From positions 1 through 64,000 of the forward strand of contig NZ_CAAAHX010000001.1 in the NCBI RefSeq assembly GCF_900639865.1: a stretch of DNA of 64,000 bases. Reading direction: 5' to 3'. Every line of letters starts with the position of its first letter. Position 1 is the first letter of the stretch. Made by a program: the position numbers and the translations under genes. The notes beneath the pieces are model-generated. The model searched no databases. It was not told where the DNA came from and was given only the letters and a program-made list of their open reading frames with translations. Shown here in pieces: positions 63,714 to 64,000 of the stretch. Origin of the DNA: Legionella gresilensis (lineage in GTDB: Bacteria > Pseudomonadota > Gammaproteobacteria > Legionellales > Legionellaceae).

Positions 63714-64000
63714 CGATAAGTCACCGTTGTTGCACTGGCGCCAATTCGCAGTGGATAATCAGGACTAACATCATCTATATAAATGCGCACTGGAAATCGT
63801 TGAGCGATACGAATCCAATCTTCAGTAGGCTCCATATAAACTAAAGAAGAAGGCGCAACACCCTGGGATTGCACACGATTAATACCCCAACCTATGCTAT
63901 GAACATGCCCGTGAAAAGTTTTTCCAGGGTACATATCTAACCAAATTTTTACTTTATCACCGGGTCTGATTAACCGTATAGCAGTTTCACGATAACGGGT
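63710..64000 (-). CDS. HlyD-family membrane-fusion protein, C-terminal part (partial)
   Basis: The frame enters from the window end and runs to a stop overlapping the FUSC start (ATGA). The visible 96 residues (ETAIRLIRPGDKVKIWLDMYPGKTFHGHVHSIGWGINR ... RFPVRIYIDD) are the beta-barrel and C-terminal part of an AaeA/EmrA-type periplasmic adaptor. The N-terminal part lies beyond the window. Confidence 0.9.
   Translation of the reverse strand, partial: TRYRETAIRLIRPGDKVKIWLDMYPGKTFHGHVHSIGWGINRVQSQGVAPSSLVYMEPTEDWIRIAQRFPVRIYIDDVSPDYPLRIGASATTVTYR

Overview
The window is AT-rich gammaproteobacterial DNA, most probably from Legionella or a close relative in the Legionellales. This is inferred from a minimal PutA, an IRP1-like AcnA, small ProQ/FinO and MgtC proteins, and many proteins that look like Dot/Icm type IV effectors: hydrophilic, coiled-coil, low-complexity, two of them about 1,900 and 2,300 residues long. 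No database search was possible, so the genus is a judgement and not a measurement.

Left chromosomal part (1-26150). This is mostly housekeeping: mltA, a polysaccharide deacetylase, the RoxA ribosomal oxygenase, aconitase acnA, an APC amino-acid transporter, putA, a YkuD_2 protein with a translationally coupled leader peptide, a ProQ-like protein, ubiG overlapping an odd uracil-DNA-glycosylase homologue, asnS, lolC/lolD, an mgtC family gene, a PilZ protein and yggX. Several small unrecognised proteins are interspersed. Two copies of a two-hairpin dispersed repeat lie at 8469-8545 and 17053-17130.

Genomic island (about 26179-39477). A complete tRNA-Phe(GAA) gene is followed 13.2 kb later by a 52-bp exact copy of its 3' part, next to a P4-type integrase. 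Just inside both junctions lies a near-identical 26-bp site with doubled ATGTAGAC motifs, the expected form of integrase arm sites. Cargo and core genes are a lone SIR2 (NADase-like) protein, a canonical type I hammerhead ribozyme followed by a strongly structured leader, a tyrosine-recombinase-like protein, a DUF927 helicase-like ATPase, an AlpA-type regulator, an AAA/DUF4143 ATPase preceded by six 23-bp repeats, an orphan Phd-type antitoxin, a response regulator / cyclase-family enzyme / histidine kinase operon and a TraI_2_C-like fragment. Two clusters of GGGACA hexamers in mirror-image order, one inside the 3' end of the recombinase gene and one near the integrase, recall the ori/crr pair of satellite phage P4. 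I read the island as a satellite-like integrative element that can probably replicate.

Right part (39500-64000). Next come a region of probable effectors and decayed genes (an internally duplicated protein, a broken IS5-type transposase, a frameshifted coiled-coil gene, a protein with three DUF883-like membrane segments and a 2,310-residue protein with a formin-like polyproline tract), an alpha/beta hydrolase plus LCM-type methyltransferase pair, a 1,941-residue protein with SF2 helicase motifs, then a BaiN-type flavoprotein, a PhyH-family oxygenase and an HlyD/FUSC efflux pair cut by the window end.
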